A stretch of DNA of 47,650 nt from the IMG/VR virus record IMGVR_UViG_3300042295_001659, positions 1-47,650 of that record. The stretch is one strand, 5' to 3'. The position numbers and the translations under genes are program-made. The DNA is from a virus. Below the pieces are notes generated by a model. That model ran no database searches and had not been told where the DNA came from. It saw nothing but the letters and a program-made list of their open reading frames with translations. Positions within the stretch are counted from its first letter, which is position 1. Every line of letters begins with the position of its first letter. Shown here piece by piece: positions 21,201 to 28,437 of the stretch.

Positions 21201-22012
21201 GGATCGATGTCCTTCATCGCGGTGCCTTTCTTTACACCCTGGGCCGCCAACATCAGCGGACCCATAGTGTCAAGGGTGTACCTCTGCAGTTCTATAACTT
21301 TAGCGGTCGGCGCTGCAGACGTACGGATCATCTCCGATACTTGCCTGTCATACGCCTTGTACATCTTTTCGGCGTCATTGTAGTCGCCTTTAAACCCAGC
21401 TAGACCGAAGGATCCCTGAATACCAGATGCCGCCTTAACATCGGCGAGCTCATCTTGCATCGCGTCCTTGAAGGTCTTTGCTACAATACCAGCCCCTTTT
21501 TGGGCTGTATTGACCATAGTCCCCATTCCGCGACTGAAGCCATTTGACATCGCGTCGCCAAAACGACTCAGACCCTCAGCTTTCAGAAGGGTTGTCATCA
21601 GGTCGTCGGCTTGACGGTTGGCGCGGCCTGCCGCCTCGCCAATTCCCATCACCTCATCACGAGCCCTGCCAGCAGCACGCGCAGCCGCTTCTAGTGACTC
21701 ACCGATGCCATCGAGTCCTTTAACTCCTTCGCCAATTTGAGAAACCGTATCCCTTACCTTACCAGCGGCTTTAGCAGCATCACCAAGTGAATTCTCAAGA
21801 CTGCGCACCCCTTTGGAAGCGCCTGAGAAGGTCTTGTCAAAATTCTTCGACAGACGGTTGAAGTCCTTATCGATCGACTTCAGACCCTGAGAGAAATCTT
21901 TGGTAAACGACTTGTTTAACTTCTCAATCTGCGTTTGAAGCTTCTTGAGTTTGGGAGTTATGTTATCCTTAAAATTCCCAACTAACGTAAATGTCTGCGT
22001 ATTCTCCGCCAT
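18221..22012 (-). CDS. Tape measure protein with C-terminal M15-type peptidase domain
   Basis: A 1263-residue protein, the largest in the tail module. The N-terminal 200 residues are coiled coil (LKKLQTQIEKLNKSFTKDF), and the middle has hydrophobic Gly/Ala segments (near 640-700 and 770-830) typical of tape measure proteins that line the tail tube and enter the host membrane. Near the C-terminus is a VanY/M15-like zinc peptidase signature: TSGYRPGD at about 1102-1109, then His1113 and Asp1120 (H-x6-D) and HYNHVHVAF with His1175/His1177. This should cut peptide bridges in peptidoglycan during DNA injection. By the usual tape-measure scaling the length suggests a tail up to roughly 180 nm. Confidence 0.9.
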   Translation of the reverse strand: MAENTQTFTLVGNFKDNITPKLKKLQTQIEKLNKSFTKDFSQGLKSIDKDFNRLSKNFDKTFSGASKGVRSLENSLGDAAKAAGKVRDTVSQIGEGVKGLDGIGESLEAAARAAGRARDEVMGIGEAAGRANRQADDLMTTLLKAEGLSRFGDAMSNGFSRGMGTMVNTAQKGAGIVAKTFKDAMQDELADVKAASGIQGSFGLAGFKGDYNDAEKMYKAYDRQVSEMIRTSAAPTAKVIELQRYTLDTMGPLMLAAQGVKKGTAMKDIDPKKIESSAVQYGQFLEKAALFSQGTGSAGFRVAAGIEGLVTRGKIDTTIDFFTDNIMLMKNLEQAGFAGRGMKKAEMMNATDAVRMAKMMEAFNKSMSSESTAAMAQSLTGSLQGLQDTIFNPSAGILGMAVTFTKKEQGNVNAAIKKVYDKRIAAYETELKDVKIDEKRKEQLRNDIAQATLTRDKLIKDGADKISTPFKAFSFAFTNLVQGLTNALSAIGPVWSQFAVGIIEFTDRVFGPLTVTLRNVASDMRAGDVTQAQGFGRIVGEIFKTLGETMADLARMLTDPKGAMGKIQSEFLQGFMEAFKEPGSFEKARQGIQDGLFAFLRKLSDILLSVLSSEEARPFVLGALALAFGPPFVSAVIAGATPLLIHAIGKIAMGLVGRGLKLPRGAGGGAITGGLGAAVRGGVAGQAANAAGVGARLPGVAKAMGAAKNLKMKGVSTIAAGMIALATHAPQLAKAGKAVTTLGKRLPLLSIAFAGLDFAAQKAKGKSNLGAGMSAGGGLAGGLAGAAIGQALIPIPGVGAVAGGMLGSTIGSWLGENLAKIGPALGNGLNRLKEGISSFDLGKAIGATVAKLQNWADGVGIWFSSLPGKINNWWQGVKVAIGGAIGKIAAVLSDPSSWGRLATAAREGFMKALADAGNWLKGAMAGFRAGYEENRRTTNDAGSGGRGGYLTRNGVKGWMSSSGEWTALAKGSARPFAGNLGQAINYEMANKPKGSNLVIANDSETIIPAAGGLNNTLGDVVAALTRGFNHLSTVFAQNQKMTVAAINRSIQVSVQGDARILSAIKATAAAGGMGMGGGALGGGKGSLGAASALAQSMGLQITSGYRPGDPGYHGANRARDYSNGTGPTPQMMAFAQKMAATYGTSLTELIYTPLGFGIKNGKKVPPYAAAAHYNHVHVAFGRGPGSPTMFSNANAAMAYERMMAPAGASIASVTSNSSEWGNSPVTLNLTNNISGVQDPRAVAEMVWDYTSKKVQQLQNNSFA

Positions 22013-22019
22013 GTTCTAA

Positions 22020-22781
22020 TTACCTACCTGGTGTAGCTGGAGTGTTTCGGGTCGCGTTAGCTGTGTTCACAGCTGTGTTTTGAGCCGCGGCTTGCTGTTG
22101 AGCAGTATCGAGATTTCCACCAAGAGCTTGGTCTCGTCCGCTATCAATTTGATAGTCTGGGACCTGACGAAACGCCACGCTCACTTTAGCTCGTGTAGTG
22201 GATCCGGTCAAATCGCGCATCTCCTCTTTGAAGTCGATGCTTTCGATGACGTAGTTTCCGTAGGTTCGTCCACTTCCCGGACCCTGTCCAGCGTATACCG
22301 TGTAAACTGGTACGTTCACGAATCCGCTCTTCGAGTCGAGGACAACTTCCTGCATTCTGAAGAGATCCTCAATCGGCTGGAGAACCTGCTTCCCGAGTGT
22401 GAAACCCTCCATCAGAGCGTCTCCCAACGTCAGTTCGCCGGCGTTGAGACTGCTGACAGTCACTGGGGGATTGTTGGTTCCGAAGATAGAAACCTGATTT
22501 ACTTCGGCAGACTGGGAGTACCCGACATCAGCCGGAGCGGTAATGAAAACGAAAGAGGTGGAGTTCGATCCCGCTGCGGGGGTATTGAGTAGATCTCCGC
22601 CGTAGTCCGGGATGTTAGGAGATGTTCCGAATCCACCAAAATTCTTGGCGTTTTTGGCCCAACTGTCTGTCAATGACGAGTCAAGATTCAGACTGCCAAT
22701 TCCAGCCGAGTTAGAGTAGTTTGACAGATTTGCGTACGATGCGTCAGCCGCACTAATTCCTGAGAATCCTGAGAATGACAT
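22020..22781 (-). CDS. Tail or baseplate protein (gp53/XkdP-like position)
   Basis: A 253-residue protein just upstream of the tape measure gene. The N-terminus is Ser/Asn/Ala-rich (MSFSGFSGISAADASYANLS), followed by a compact beta domain (about 70-200, including YGNYVIESIDFKEEMRDLTG and KVSVAFRQVPDY) and a Gln/Ala/Thr-rich tail. The phrase IESIDFKEEMRD followed by a beta strand is reminiscent of XkdP/gp53-like tail proteins, but there is no LysM motif. It overlaps the upstream gene by 1 nt (TAATG). Function inferred from position. Confidence 0.6.
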   Translation of the reverse strand: MSFSGFSGISAADASYANLSNYSNSAGIGSLNLDSSLTDSWAKNAKNFGGFGTSPNIPDYGGDLLNTPAAGSNSTSFVFITAPADVGYSQSAEVNQVSIFGTNNPPVTVSSLNAGELTLGDALMEGFTLGKQVLQPIEDLFRMQEVVLDSKSGFVNVPVYTVYAGQGPGSGRTYGNYVIESIDFKEEMRDLTGSTTRAKVSVAFRQVPDYQIDSGRDQALGGNLDTAQQQAAAQNTAVNTANATRNTPATPGR

Positions 22782-23494
22782 TACCAGTTCACCGGAAGTT
22801 TGAATGCGTTAGTGGCCACACCACCAGAAGTTCTGTAGTTTGCTCCGAAGTTGCGTCCACCCACATTCAAACCAGATCCAGGACCTGCTAAAGCTGCCCG
22901 ACCCTTTAAGGAGTCTAAACTCGGGATAGTGCCTGCAAAATCGGCTGAGAAGTTCGTGTTTTCTGAGAATGCGGGAGCACTTTGGGGCTGCGCTTGAGTC
23001 TGTGGTCCAGCGTTGCAAGGGACCACTGAGAACACGATGTCAGTTAGGGTGTAAGCTCCGCCGCCGTATTCAGAATCGGGAAGCTGATTGACGATCCCCA
23101 TTGGTACGCTGATTGACCCGCGATTTGCGGTGCCAGAGGGAGCAAGACCGGAAACTAGATTAGAACCGATGCCGCCGCCAAGAAAGTTTGAAAGCCCCTG
23201 CTCAACGAAACCCCTTGTGGCATTGATGCCTACAACGGCGACTTGGGTCGTGACCGCATTAACCAGTCCGTTGCCGACGGACGGTGGCACCAATGAACTT
23301 ACCTGGCTCAGAAGGTAGTTAGATCCGTCATCTAACGTGAAACCACTAGCGTTCTGTACCGCTCCAGACAGGATGGGATTGACTGAGAAAGCAGCCTTAC
23401 TTGTTAGTGAGTTGGAAATACCGGTGGAGAAATCATTGCCTACACCGGCGATGATGGTATTGACGAGGCCACCACCAAAATTCGTGAAACTCAC
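22781..23494 (-). CDS. Tail-module structural protein, unknown family (GTG start)
   Basis: A 237-residue Gly/Asn/Ser-rich protein beginning with GTG (read as MSFTNFGGGLVNTIIAGVG) that overlaps the previous stop as GTGA. It has hydrophobic alanine and glycine segments but no clear membrane helix and no catalytic motif. The opening MSF(T/S) and Gly/Ser composition resemble the next gene, so both may be components of the same baseplate or tail-tip assembly. Part of the late operon from 24159. Confidence 0.6.
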   Translation of the reverse strand: MSFTNFGGGLVNTIIAGVGNDFSTGISNSLTSKAAFSVNPILSGAVQNASGFTLDDGSNYLLSQVSSLVPPSVGNGLVNAVTTQVAVVGINATRGFVEQGLSNFLGGGIGSNLVSGLAPSGTANRGSISVPMGIVNQLPDSEYGGGAYTLTDIVFSVVPCNAGPQTQAQPQSAPAFSENTNFSADFAGTIPSLDSLKGRAALAGPGSGLNVGGRNFGANYRTSGGVATNAFKLPVNW

Positions 23495-24132
23495 TTCTTC
23501 TTCCTCTTCGTATCAGCTGCTGGCTTGAAGAGCTTATCCCGAGAGGCTTTTTCAAGGTGGTACGCAAGATGCCAGTCTCCAGCATCATCCTTACACAGCT
23601 CAAAGTTAAAACGTTTTTTATCGTGCTCGAACGTTCCTACGAACTTATCTTCCTGCCGGCAGAAGCCACCAGCTTTACTCGGGGCCTTTCCGCTTGAATC
23701 TCCTACACTGTCGATTTCCTGCCCGAAAACAGATTCAATGGCAGACTTAAACATTCTCCCAATACGATTTCCGTATTCCATCTCGGTGACTTCAGCAAAG
23801 TCCTCACTATCATAGATGAGTCCTTCCTCGTCGTCCCTGTGATACACCTCATCGAGGGAGATGCTTTCAATGTCTTCAGGATTGGGCCACTCTTCCGGGT
23901 CCACCTTTGCCAGTTGGTGGATCGCCTCCTCAACCTGCCAGTCCTCGAGTTCTTCAGTGAATTCAAAAGTGTGGATGCATCCCAGAAGTGAGATGTCGCC
24001 GTCGCTGTACTCGTGTGTCAAATACTTCGAGTAGGACTCGGGAATACGCGCAAAAACGCCGCCCGAACCCTGAAGGAGGGTTTGGACAGCGCGCAATGCC
24101 TGAGTCTGATACTGACTGTCTAGACTGTGCAT
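23491..24132 (-). CDS. Acidic protein at the head of the tail operon
   Basis: A 213-residue acidic protein starting MHSLDSQYQTQALRAVQTLL with a basic end (DTKRKKK). It has a long Glu/Asp-rich middle and an SAIESVFGQEID segment. It is the first gene after the perfect GGGTAAAA motif at 24159-24166, and its start is preceded by an untranslated stretch of 26 nt. Position before the tape measure would suit a tail assembly chaperone, but I see no programmed frameshift (slippery heptamer) and the sequence is not recognised. Confidence 0.6.
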   Translation of the reverse strand: MHSLDSQYQTQALRAVQTLLQGSGGVFARIPESYSKYLTHEYSDGDISLLGCIHTFEFTEELEDWQVEEAIHQLAKVDPEEWPNPEDIESISLDEVYHRDDEEGLIYDSEDFAEVTEMEYGNRIGRMFKSAIESVFGQEIDSVGDSSGKAPSKAGGFCRQEDKFVGTFEHDKKRFNFELCKDDAGDWHLAYHLEKASRDKLFKPAADTKRKKK

Positions 24133-24158
24133 CCTAGACTGATTATGCTTTGTGTATC

Positions 24159-24166
24159 TTTTACCC
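24159..24166 (-). promoter_or_regulatory. Candidate late promoter (GGGTAAAA), tail operon
   Basis: Perfect octamer on the minus strand, 26 nt before the ATG at 24132. It shares bases with the stop codon of the 2OG-oxygenase gene (Leu-Gly-stop). It would drive five tail genes, 24132 down to 16892. Confidence 0.6.
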
Positions 24167-24766
24167 CAATTTAGACAGATCTATCCACGACAACAATTCA
24201 GGATCACCTGTGATTCCCCAAGGAACAGCGTCGAATGACAAGGTTTTACGATCGCTTTCCAACTGATGAGGATCCACGCAGTGAACAAGCGAGGAAGGAA
24301 ATAAGATGAGTTTTCCTTTTTCTGTCTTGTTCTGGTATAAGTTATGTGAGAAGTTCATTGGCAGCAACACGTCAGAAGTTGACATATCCGCCCATATTGT
24401 GGGTTTGCTAAAATGGGTTGAGGAATTCGAGTCTGTTAGATAAAGGATTCCCGAGATCCAGGAGTTCGGGTGGGTGTGGGGGTGGTGACCGTTGCCAATG
24501 GACGACTTATTCGCCCATGACATGAGGATCTTAAACTCACTTCGCCTAAGTCCGAGATCGGTTCCAGCCTCGTTAAGGCAGGAGTGGAACCACTCAAAGA
24601 GACCCGACAATTCGGGCCTCAGATGAATGAATCGATCCTCGCTTTGATCAGCGTATCTTAAATTGTTCTCGTATGCCAAATCATCCGTAATGGAAAGAGT
24701 CGTTTCTAAAAGTTCATCGCTAATTTCAAACTCGTAAATCCATTCTGAAATGATTTCCTTTCTCAC
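24161..24766 (-). CDS. Putative 2-oxoglutarate/Fe(II)-dependent oxygenase
   Basis: A 201-residue protein starting at a GTG (24766) that overlaps the exonuclease stop (GTGA). It has the double-stranded beta-helix dioxygenase signature: HHPHTHPNSWISGILYL around residues 94-110 supplies His97/His99, then LILFPSSLVHCV with His162, and Arg173 for binding 2-oxoglutarate. The family oxidises substrates such as proteins, nucleic acids or small molecules, and relatives are frequent in cyanophages with unknown targets. It is the last gene of the DNA-metabolism operon, ending where the tail-operon promoter begins. Confidence 0.85.
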   Translation of the reverse strand: MRKEIISEWIYEFEISDELLETTLSITDDLAYENNLRYADQSEDRFIHLRPELSGLFEWFHSCLNEAGTDLGLRRSEFKILMSWANKSSIGNGHHPHTHPNSWISGILYLTDSNSSTHFSKPTIWADMSTSDVLLPMNFSHNLYQNKTEKGKLILFPSSLVHCVDPHQLESDRKTLSFDAVPWGITGDPELLSWIDLSKLG

Positions 24767-25746
24767 AATTTAACGGGAGCCTCAATTCCAATTGCGGCGA
24801 AAGCGCGAAGTGCCTTCTCATAATGGTCAGGGCGGTCGTTAGCTTTAGGATCGTTTAAGGTCTCTAGAAGGGAAGGAAAGTCCGGAAATACCGCCTCGAT
24901 GTTCCAGTCAGGGTTGGCGTCACATAGATCAAATAGGCATTTAGGTGAACCGGGCGGAAGATTATCGCCCATGTCACCGTGTAGGACCTTATACTCAGCA
25001 AGATTCTTAGGGTGATCGAGTTCGTAACCCATTCTGTGTAGAGTGTGTTCTTTAACACCCAGCTCACCAACAAAACGCTCTTGGATTTTTTCTGATGGGA
25101 ACGGCACTCGCGTGTTCGCAAAGTAGACTCGATGGGACTCATCGACAAGTTGCGACCAGTCGCGATCAAGCGTGGAGAGAAGTATCTGACGCTTTTGCAC
25201 GACTTCACCCGTTTTGTCCCTCGATGCACGATAGATAGCACCCGCGAAGTCGTCAGCTTCGTACCCCTCATGTGTGAAGACCCCGTAATACTCACGACAG
25301 TAGTCTATCCCCTCATTAAACACCAACCAAAAATCGTCAGTTTTGTCGCCACGCGTCCCCTTGTAGTTCGTCTTCAGAGTCTCACGCGGAACTTTCTGAG
25401 CCTCAGCGTAGTTATCCCACGCCTGAGCCACTACCTCACTACCCGACATGAACTTGTCACGCCAGTAGTTACCAGTGTCACGGTACCTCGAGTCGGCAAC
25501 GATGACGAATCGGTAGGAGTGGCGGGGGAGCATGTCAGGACCGCGTTGGATCTTGGCAGCCCACGCAGCTCGAATCAGCTTTTTAGCCGCCTCTTCCGAG
25601 ACTAGCTTACTTACTTTGTCTGTGTACCAACGAAGGATGTCGTGGCAATATACGTGGAAGTCGACCACAACGAGGGGAGCAGGTGTCCGCTCCAGCTCGA
25701 AGATCTCTTCCAGTTTGGTCCTAGTCGGAAGTGCTCGTACGGTCAT
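24763..25746 (-). CDS. FEN/5'-3' exonuclease family nuclease
   Basis: A 327-residue protein of the flap-endonuclease family (T4 RNase H, T5 exonuclease), which removes RNA primers and flaps during lagging-strand synthesis. Visible motifs: Asp29 (VVVDF), Asp85 (IVADSRYR), YKGTRGDK at 128-135, EGYEADDF with Glu163, Asp165 and Asp166, STLDRDW with Asp194 and Asp196, and the helix-hairpin-type HGDMGDNLPPG at 256-266. Length and motif order are normal. It overlaps thyX by 26 nt. Confidence 0.9.
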   Translation of the reverse strand: MTVRALPTRTKLEEIFELERTPAPLVVVDFHVYCHDILRWYTDKVSKLVSEEAAKKLIRAAWAAKIQRGPDMLPRHSYRFVIVADSRYRDTGNYWRDKFMSGSEVVAQAWDNYAEAQKVPRETLKTNYKGTRGDKTDDFWLVFNEGIDYCREYYGVFTHEGYEADDFAGAIYRASRDKTGEVVQKRQILLSTLDRDWSQLVDESHRVYFANTRVPFPSEKIQERFVGELGVKEHTLHRMGYELDHPKNLAEYKVLHGDMGDNLPPGSPKCLFDLCDANPDWNIEAVFPDFPSLLETLNDPKANDRPDHYEKALRAFAAIGIEAPVKL

Positions 25747-26545
25747 TCTTCATTGCTTTGATGGTGGCAATCTCTGCTTGAAGTTCGATGACTTCCTTCT
25801 TGAGACGATCAGTTTCATTCACTTCTGTATTGTAGCTCCAGTCGAGTGAGTTGTACACCGTTGGAAACACTCCTGCGAAGACTTGCTTGCAGGCTTGGGC
25901 GAGTTCGACGTGTTCGTACTGGGCAACCCCGATGTCATCGCGAACACCAATGTAATGTATCCAACTCCGGCAACTACCAGTAACGTAGACTCGAGAATAC
26001 ACACCTTGCGGCAGAACGAAACGAGCGATCTCTTTAGCGATCCCTCGCTTGAGGAGGTCTTCATAAGCGTGAAGAGCGACTGTGTACGTGGTTGCCATGG
26101 TGTTCCACATGGCGTCAGTGAGACTCCCCTCGGTGGTAGGAATGCTGTTTTGACGATTCTTCTCGTCTTGGACTCGAGCCTCCTCAGGAACGTAAAAGAG
26201 GTTGAAATGCGCTGACAAATCGCCAGTGTAGTTCTTCATGAACTGCTGATCTTCGTAGCGCCCAGAAAACTGCTGGAAGCAAAAACTTCGATGGCGCAGA
26301 AGCTGAACAGCAATGGCAAGTGGGGTTACTATCTCCACCGTCATACTCGCCTGCTCAAACACTGACCAATGCCCATGTTTAGCACAGTAGTTAAGCAGAC
26401 GCTCAACATTAGGATTAGTTTGATCCTTACTCGTCACACGGGCAATATAGCCCATTATGGCCTCAGGATCAGGGGTGTGACTAACAAGGCGAGCTTTACT
26501 TGAGCCTTCAATGAACCACGGATTAGTGTTTTCTAAAGTAGCCAT
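25721..26545 (-). CDS. thyX: Flavin-dependent thymidylate synthase
   Basis: A 274-residue protein from the ATG at 26545 (MATLENTNPWFIEGSSK). It carries the ThyX signature RHR-x7-S (Arg84, His85, Arg86 ... Ser94, RHRSFCFQQFSGR), preceded by HGHWSVFEQASMT. ThyX makes dTMP from dUMP using FAD, NADPH and methylenetetrahydrofolate, completing the path from the phage dCMP deaminase. The C-terminus has a helical extension. The first 23 nt overlap the HNH gene upstream, and a longer upstream frame (to 26641) is not needed. Confidence 0.95.
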   Translation of the reverse strand: MATLENTNPWFIEGSSKARLVSHTPDPEAIMGYIARVTSKDQTNPNVERLLNYCAKHGHWSVFEQASMTVEIVTPLAIAVQLLRHRSFCFQQFSGRYEDQQFMKNYTGDLSAHFNLFYVPEEARVQDEKNRQNSIPTTEGSLTDAMWNTMATTYTVALHAYEDLLKRGIAKEIARFVLPQGVYSRVYVTGSCRSWIHYIGVRDDIGVAQYEHVELAQACKQVFAGVFPTVYNSLDWSYNTEVNETDRLKKEVIELQAEIATIKAMKNDRTSTSD

Positions 26546-26978
26546 CTGTTTTGCGAGGATTTTTGTCGGGGCGCCCTTTGCGGGATGTGGATCTTTTGGG
26601 AATACCCCATTCAATGAGGTAGTTGTTAATGCATCGAGCACTAGTATTGTAGCGTTCAGCGATGGTTACAGTGCTGTCACCTTTGAGGTAGGCCTCAATA
26701 ATTTCCTCCTTCTTTTCTCTTACGTCTGACCGATACTTTCTTTTTGTCCATGGCCTGTTTTGCCTCATCCGTTCTCCTGCTGCTTTAAGGCAGGCTTGTT
26801 GAAGATCCTTTGGTAGAAGCTTCCATCCTGGCTGTCTGAAATCTACCATAGGCGCAATTTCAGGAAATAGGACCAAATCTAAAGCATGATCGTAAGCATG
26901 TTCATATTCTGACTTCCACTCAACGTAATCGTCTGTGCCACCTCTACTTCTAGCAATAATGTGGTGGAGATGCATCAT
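26523..26978 (-). CDS. HNH-type endonuclease with helix-turn-helix domain (putative homing endonuclease)
   Basis: A 151-residue protein starting MMHLHHIIARSRGGTDD, with a His-His core and the HxxxxDH/HAYDHALDL element of HNH nucleases. Residues about 95-125 form a helix-turn-helix (GDSTVTIAERYNTSARCINN) that could recognise DNA. The C-terminus is basic (RKGRPDKNPRK). The stop overlaps thyX by 23 nt and the start overlaps the upstream TGA (ATGA). Compact HNH-HTH fusions are typical free-standing homing endonucleases. The active-site call is moderate. Confidence 0.7.
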   Translation of the reverse strand: MMHLHHIIARSRGGTDDYVEWKSEYEHAYDHALDLVLFPEIAPMVDFRQPGWKLLPKDLQQACLKAAGERMRQNRPWTKRKYRSDVREKKEEIIEAYLKGDSTVTIAERYNTSARCINNYLIEWGIPKRSTSRKGRPDKNPRKTDGYFRKH

Positions 26979-27244
26979 TTGTTACCAAAGTCGTAGCAGA
27001 ACGGCGAACCGTCCTCATTGAATGTTAGTATATCACCACCACAGCCCGGGTAATACGATTCTTCTTTACGTTTTACTAGCTGGATGTTCTCGCCATCCTC
27101 AAAGAGGTAGCCACAAGCCACCAGAAATCGCTGAAAATACTCGCACATCTCCTCAATAGAGCGCTCAGGAACATCCATTACGACTTCGAATGGTGGCTCA
27201 AAGTCCTGAGTCTCAGAGTAGCGAAAGGTTATTTTGGTTTGCAT
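26975..27244 (-). CDS. Small hypothetical protein (89 residues)
   Basis: An 89-residue acidic protein starting MQTKITFRYSETQDFEPPFE with a beta-hairpin look, a helix (SIEEMCEYFQRFLVACGYLF) and a C-terminal part with YYPGCGGD. I recognise small phage proteins of this general form (beta strand, then a helix with FxRFLxAxGY) but know no function. It lies 3 nt after the exonuclease stop, inside the DNA-metabolism operon. Confidence 0.7.
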   Translation of the reverse strand: MQTKITFRYSETQDFEPPFEVVMDVPERSIEEMCEYFQRFLVACGYLFEDGENIQLVKRKEESYYPGCGGDILTFNEDGSPFCYDFGNK

Positions 27245-27247
27245 GGC

Positions 27248-27868
27248 TCAAAAATCGATGTCGATAAGATCGGCGTTTTGAGTGGCTTCATCGAAGAGAC
27301 CCGCCATCTTTTGAATCACCTTGAGAGTGCTCAGACAGTCACTGAGCGCGTCATGGCCCATCATCCCACTGAGTTGTGGCAGTTTCTGCCACTTTACATC
27401 CTCTTTCTTGGTCGACCACTCACCAACCCAGTTCGAATACTGGTCCATGGCACAGGAAGCGTTGGCAATTTTAGGCCGAGGCTCCTCATACTTATCGAAC
27501 ATGTGCATCAGAAGGGAGATATCAAAGTCGGCGTTATAGGCGACGATGTGCTTTCCTTCGAGATACTTGGCGATGATCTTTGCGACTTGAAGAAAGAACG
27601 GCTTATCCTGAACCATCTCATTTGTGATGCCGTGAATGGCCTGCACCTCAGCATCCATGGGCCGATCAGGCTTCAGCATCATTGTAAGGACCGGACGCCC
27701 TGCTGTGTTGATGACGCTAAGCTGAACGATCTCAGTGTGAGGGTTAACCCGCAGGATCCCCGTTGTCTCCACGTCCAGGATCACCGTGTTTGGGTCGGCC
27801 AGTCGGTCGATCGCCCACTGCTTGGCTTTCGATTTCTTCTCTGACAGATTCGGCGTAGTCGTTGCCAA
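27248..27868 (-). CDS. DnaQ-like 3'-5' exonuclease (TTG start)
   Basis: A 206-residue DEDD-family exonuclease. Catalytic motifs: Asp32 and Glu34 (LDVETTG, Exo I), then HGIT, YNADFD with Asp114 and Asp116 (Exo II), and His172 with Asp177 (HDALSD, Exo III, DEDDh type). It may proofread for the phage polymerase or process DNA ends. No ATG is available near the start, but TTG at 27868 has a strong Shine-Dalgarno (GGAGAG) at good spacing. The C-terminus is NADLIDIDF, an acidic-hydrophobic tip shared with two other proteins in this window. The N-terminal overlap with the upstream gene is 125 nt. Confidence 0.9.
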   Translation of the reverse strand: MATTTPNLSEKKSKAKQWAIDRLADPNTVILDVETTGILRVNPHTEIVQLSVINTAGRPVLTMMLKPDRPMDAEVQAIHGITNEMVQDKPFFLQVAKIIAKYLEGKHIVAYNADFDISLLMHMFDKYEEPRPKIANASCAMDQYSNWVGEWSTKKEDVKWQKLPQLSGMMGHDALSDCLSTLKVIQKMAGLFDEATQNADLIDIDF

Positions 27869-28019
27869 TTCGTTCTCTCCAGTCTAGGATTTTGCACACC
27901 GTCTCTTCCAGGGTGGTGGCGTACCCGGATACTTTATCAATGCTATCGGGACCATCGTAGAGGGTCCAGAAGTAGATAGTGCGGCCGTTGCGCCACATAT
28001 CGTAGATTTCGATCTTCAT
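27744..28019 (-). CDS. Small hypothetical protein (91 residues)
   Basis: A 91-residue protein starting MKIEIYDMWRNGRTIYFWTL; it has a beta-rich N-terminus and an unstructured Gly/Asp/Pro-rich tail. The last 125 nt overlap the exonuclease gene, and the low-complexity tail may be read-through of the overlap. It joins the upstream gene through an ATGA junction. I recognise no domain. Confidence 0.65.
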   Translation of the reverse strand: MKIEIYDMWRNGRTIYFWTLYDGPDSIDKVSGYATTLEETVCKILDWRERIGNDYAESVREEIESQAVGDRPTGRPKHGDPGRGDNGDPAG

Positions 28020-28396
28020 TGTCCTACGGGAAGGATACTGAAGTCATGCGTGCCTTTGAGGCCACGGGTTTTACTTTTTCCGCCAAGGCGAAGATACGCA
28101 TAAACGCTGCCAGTGAAGTTGATTCGTGAGTTTTGCTCGAGCGGGATGCCTAAACGCTTCAAGTGCCGCGTCAAACACCAGAGGTGACTGAGCGGCACGG
28201 ATTCCCCGAGCGGGATGGGTGTGACGATGAGATTCACAAGGAGAACGGTCTCTAAATGTTTCTTTTTTGGGTGAAGACGAAACTCCTTGATCCTCCCCGT
28301 CACTTCAACAAGCTGGTCCTCGAGAGGCTCCAGAACTTCACGGTAATCGGGTGAGTAAATCCGTTCCTCAGGCGGAATGGACGTTGTATGGCTCAC
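28016..28396 (-). CDS. Predicted nucleic-acid-binding (OB-like) protein
   Basis: A 126-residue protein from a GTG at 28396, with ATT codons around it and a weak Shine-Dalgarno, so the start is uncertain. The chain looks like an OB barrel: EDQLVEVTGRIKEF, then LETVLLVNLIVTPIPLG, and SRINFTGSVYAYLRLGG, followed by a conserved-looking GKSKTRGLKG. Similar VTGRIKEF/VYAYLRLGGKS proteins occur in cyanophages. It is the first gene of the DNA-metabolism operon behind the extended -10 box at 28426, so nucleic-acid binding is a reasonable inference. Confidence 0.6.
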   Translation of the reverse strand: MSHTTSIPPEERIYSPDYREVLEPLEDQLVEVTGRIKEFRLHPKKKHLETVLLVNLIVTPIPLGESVPLSHLWCLTRHLKRLGIPLEQNSRINFTGSVYAYLRLGGKSKTRGLKGTHDFSILPVGQ

Positions 28397-28404
28397 ATAT
28401 GTGT

Positions 28405-28412
28405 GGGTAACA
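28405..28412 (+). promoter_or_regulatory. Possible late promoter (GGGTAACA), plus strand
   Basis: One mismatch from GGGTAAAA, 25 nt before the plus-strand ATG at 28438, the same spacing as the perfect copies. A single-mismatch match is weak evidence alone. Confidence 0.3.
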
Positions 28413-28425
28413 ACTCTACAGAACC

Positions 28426-28434
28426 AGTATACCA
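28426..28434 (-). promoter_or_regulatory. Extended -10 promoter for the DNA-metabolism operon
   Basis: On the minus strand this reads TGGTATACT (TGn plus TATACT), with a 29-nt gap to the GTG at 28396. It lies in the divergent gap facing the plus-strand gene at 28438. Confidence 0.5.
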
Positions 28435-28437
28435 CAA

